Below, piece by piece: positions 14,964-16,256 of a stretch of DNA of 16,256 nt. This stretch comes from Coraliomargarita sp. CAG:312 (GTDB lineage: Bacteria > Verrucomicrobiota > Verrucomicrobiia > Opitutales > Intestinicryptomonadaceae). A model generated the notes under the pieces. It did not search any database and had not been told where the DNA came from. It saw nothing but the letters and a program-made list of their open reading frames with translations. The translations under genes and the position numbers were made by a program. The stretch covers positions 18,714-34,969 of the forward strand of contig FR901609.1 in assembly GCA_000438015.1 (NCBI GenBank). The letters are read 5' to 3'. How positions within the stretch are numbered: the stretch's first letter is position 1; the number at the start of each line of letters is the position of its first letter.

Positions 14964-15955
14964 ATTTAAAGAAACTATCGTTAACGGTCGCGATGGCGGC
15001 TGCAGGGTTGTGCGCTTTGGCGCAAGGATTGTTGCGCAGCGATGTAGGCAGGCAGTCTTTGGGCAACAACGGGATCATCGCAATAGTGGAAGACCGCGTA
15101 ATAACCCGCGAGGAGGTTATGAGGGAGATAGAGCCATTTATTCCACAACTGCGCGCTTCGGCGCGTTCGGAGTTTGAGTTTAACAAGCGCGTAAACGACT
15201 ATGTTAACGAAATTGTCCAGTCTATAATCGACCGCGAGCTTATAGTGAAAGAGTTTAAATCCAAGGGAATGAGCATTCCGGAGTCGTACCTTGAAACCCA
15301 CTTCGACGACTATCTCAACCGGGAATTTAATGGAGACAGGGCCGAATTTTTAAAGTACATACAATCGCAGGGAAAGACGATTAAGACGTTTCGCGCCGAG
15401 CAGGAGAAAGACATAATAATAGGCTACATGCAAAATCAAAAGCGCCAGAGCGTCGCCGAAATCAGCCCGCAAAAAATAAAGGACTATTACGAAGCAAACA
15501 AGAGCAAGTGGTATTCTGCAGCTAGCGCGAAAATCCGCATGATTACCCTTAAGACTACGATGCACGCGACTTTTGAACAGAACAAAAAGCTGGCGGCCGA
15601 CATTGAGTCGCGCTTGAAAAAAGGCGAAGATTTTGCGGCTTTGGCGCGCAAATACAGCAAGGACGACTCCTCTGCAAAAGGCGGGGATTGGGGATGGTAC
15701 AAAAAGGGAGAGCTGAATCCGGCGTTGGACTCCAAGGTCTTCAACATGAAAATAGGCGAGGTGACCGAGCCGATTGAAATAGGCGAAATGATTTTTATCC
15801 TGAAAGTCGAAGACAAAAAGGCTGAGGGCGTGCAGAGTATCGATGATGTCCGCGAGCAAATCGAGTGGACGATAGTTGAACAGAACAACAAGCTGACTTA
15901 CCAGAAATGGCTGGAGTCTCTGCGCAAAAAGGCGTTTATAAAATATTTTAAATAG
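14960..15955 (+). CDS. periplasmic SurA/PrsA-type peptidyl-prolyl isomerase
   Basis: The 331-residue protein begins with a Sec signal peptide (MNLKKLS, hydrophobic core, probable cut after ALA at residue 21). A SurA-like helical chaperone domain follows, with IIAIVEDRVITREEVMREI near 39-57. A single parvulin domain spans about 190-285, with EDFAALARKYSKDDSSAKGG and GEVTEPIEIGEMIFILKV, and a final helix returns to the chaperone core. It should assist folding of exported and outer-membrane proteins. Only one parvulin domain is present, against two in E. coli SurA. The start is supported by AAGGA five bases upstream and by the ATGA overlap with mfd. An orthologue called PpiD or PrsA is less likely, since there is no retained anchor or lipobox. 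Confidence 0.9.
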   Translation: MNLKKLSLTVAMAAAGLCALAQGLLRSDVGRQSLGNNGIIAIVEDRVITREEVMREIEPFIPQLRASARSEFEFNKRVNDYVNEIVQSIIDRELIVKEFKSKGMSIPESYLETHFDDYLNREFNGDRAEFLKYIQSQGKTIKTFRAEQEKDIIIGYMQNQKRQSVAEISPQKIKDYYEANKSKWYSAASAKIRMITLKTTMHATFEQNKKLAADIESRLKKGEDFAALARKYSKDDSSAKGGDWGWYKKGELNPALDSKVFNMKIGEVTEPIEIGEMIFILKVEDKKAEGVQSIDDVREQIEWTIVEQNNKLTYQKWLESLRKKAFIKYFK

Positions 15956-15975
15956 GATTTTTCGCGCGTTGGGCT

Positions 15976-16256
15976 ATGGATCTTGAAAACTTTAACAAGT
16001 GGCCGCATTTTGAAGCCGAGGACTTGGAGGCAGTTTCTGAAGTCTTAAAAAGCGGCAAAATAAACCGCTGGACGGGCGATAAAAATATTCTTTTTGAGGA
16101 TGCTTTGGGCAGGGCTTCGGCAGCTAAATATGCAATAGCCGTTTCAAACGGAACATCCGCATTGGAGCTTGCTTTGGTAGGTTTGGGAATGCGCCCCGGA
16201 GACGAAGTTATAACAACTTGCAGAACTTTTATGGCTTCAGCGAGCTGTGTGGCTGT
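15976..16256 (+). CDS. DegT/DnrJ/EryC1/StrS aminotransferase, N-terminal part
   Basis: The frame opens at ATG 15976, 20 nt after the foldase stop, and stays open to the window end (93 full codons). It begins MDLENFNKWPHFEAEDLEAV. It contains VLKSGKINRWTGDKNILFED and then VSNGTSALELALVGLGMRPGDEVITTCRTFMASAS, the N-terminal part of PLP-dependent sugar aminotransferases of the DegT/DnrJ/EryC1/StrS family. The catalytic lysine would lie beyond the window. These enzymes aminate keto sugars for surface polysaccharide or glycoprotein glycans. The substrate cannot be told from this fragment. Along with manA, gmd and fcl it suggests an organism that invests in modified surface sugars. Confidence 0.9.
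   Translation, partial: MDLENFNKWPHFEAEDLEAVSEVLKSGKINRWTGDKNILFEDALGRASAAKYAIAVSNGTSALELALVGLGMRPGDEVITTCRTFMASASCVA

Overview
The window comes from a bacterial chromosome of moderate GC. It looks like a Gram-negative polysaccharide degrader, most likely from the Verrucomicrobia (Opitutae-like). Two things point there: a LacI-type regulator with an NPxVSxVM-type hinge, a form I associate with the large LacI families of that phylum, and a secreted GH10 xylanase with a C-terminal beta extension. The lineage call is an inference from protein style, not a database match. There are no insertion sequences, phage genes or CRISPR arrays, and codon use looks even throughout.

Layout. (1) Positions 1-3348, minus strand: a xylan-use cluster, read as secreted GH10 xylanase > LacI-family regulator > MFS transporter (cut by the window edge). 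A 19-bp palindrome upstream of the xylanase shares 11 of 13 bases with a second site at the lacI-transporter junction, so the regulator may control its own cluster. (2) Positions 3502-6613: manA (minus) diverges from gmd-fcl (plus). Together these supply mannose-6-phosphate and convert GDP-mannose to GDP-L-fucose for surface glycans. (3) Positions 6791-9367, minus strand: an exported alkaline phosphatase followed 3 nt later by a YibE/F-family membrane protein. (4) Positions 9581-9652, minus strand: tRNA-Arg(CCG). (5) Positions 9768-16256, plus strand: a tight run of parA, rnc (RNase III), mfd, a SurA/parvulin-type periplasmic foldase and the start of a DegT/DnrJ sugar aminotransferase. mfd and the foldase overlap by 4 nt.

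Most of the window is ordinary metabolic and housekeeping DNA, and I found no convincing undescribed system. The points most worth a second look are the candidate operator pair in the xylan cluster, the phoA-yibE/F pairing (YibE/F has no settled function), the mfd-foldase overlap, and the lysine/alanine-rich tail on RNase III.
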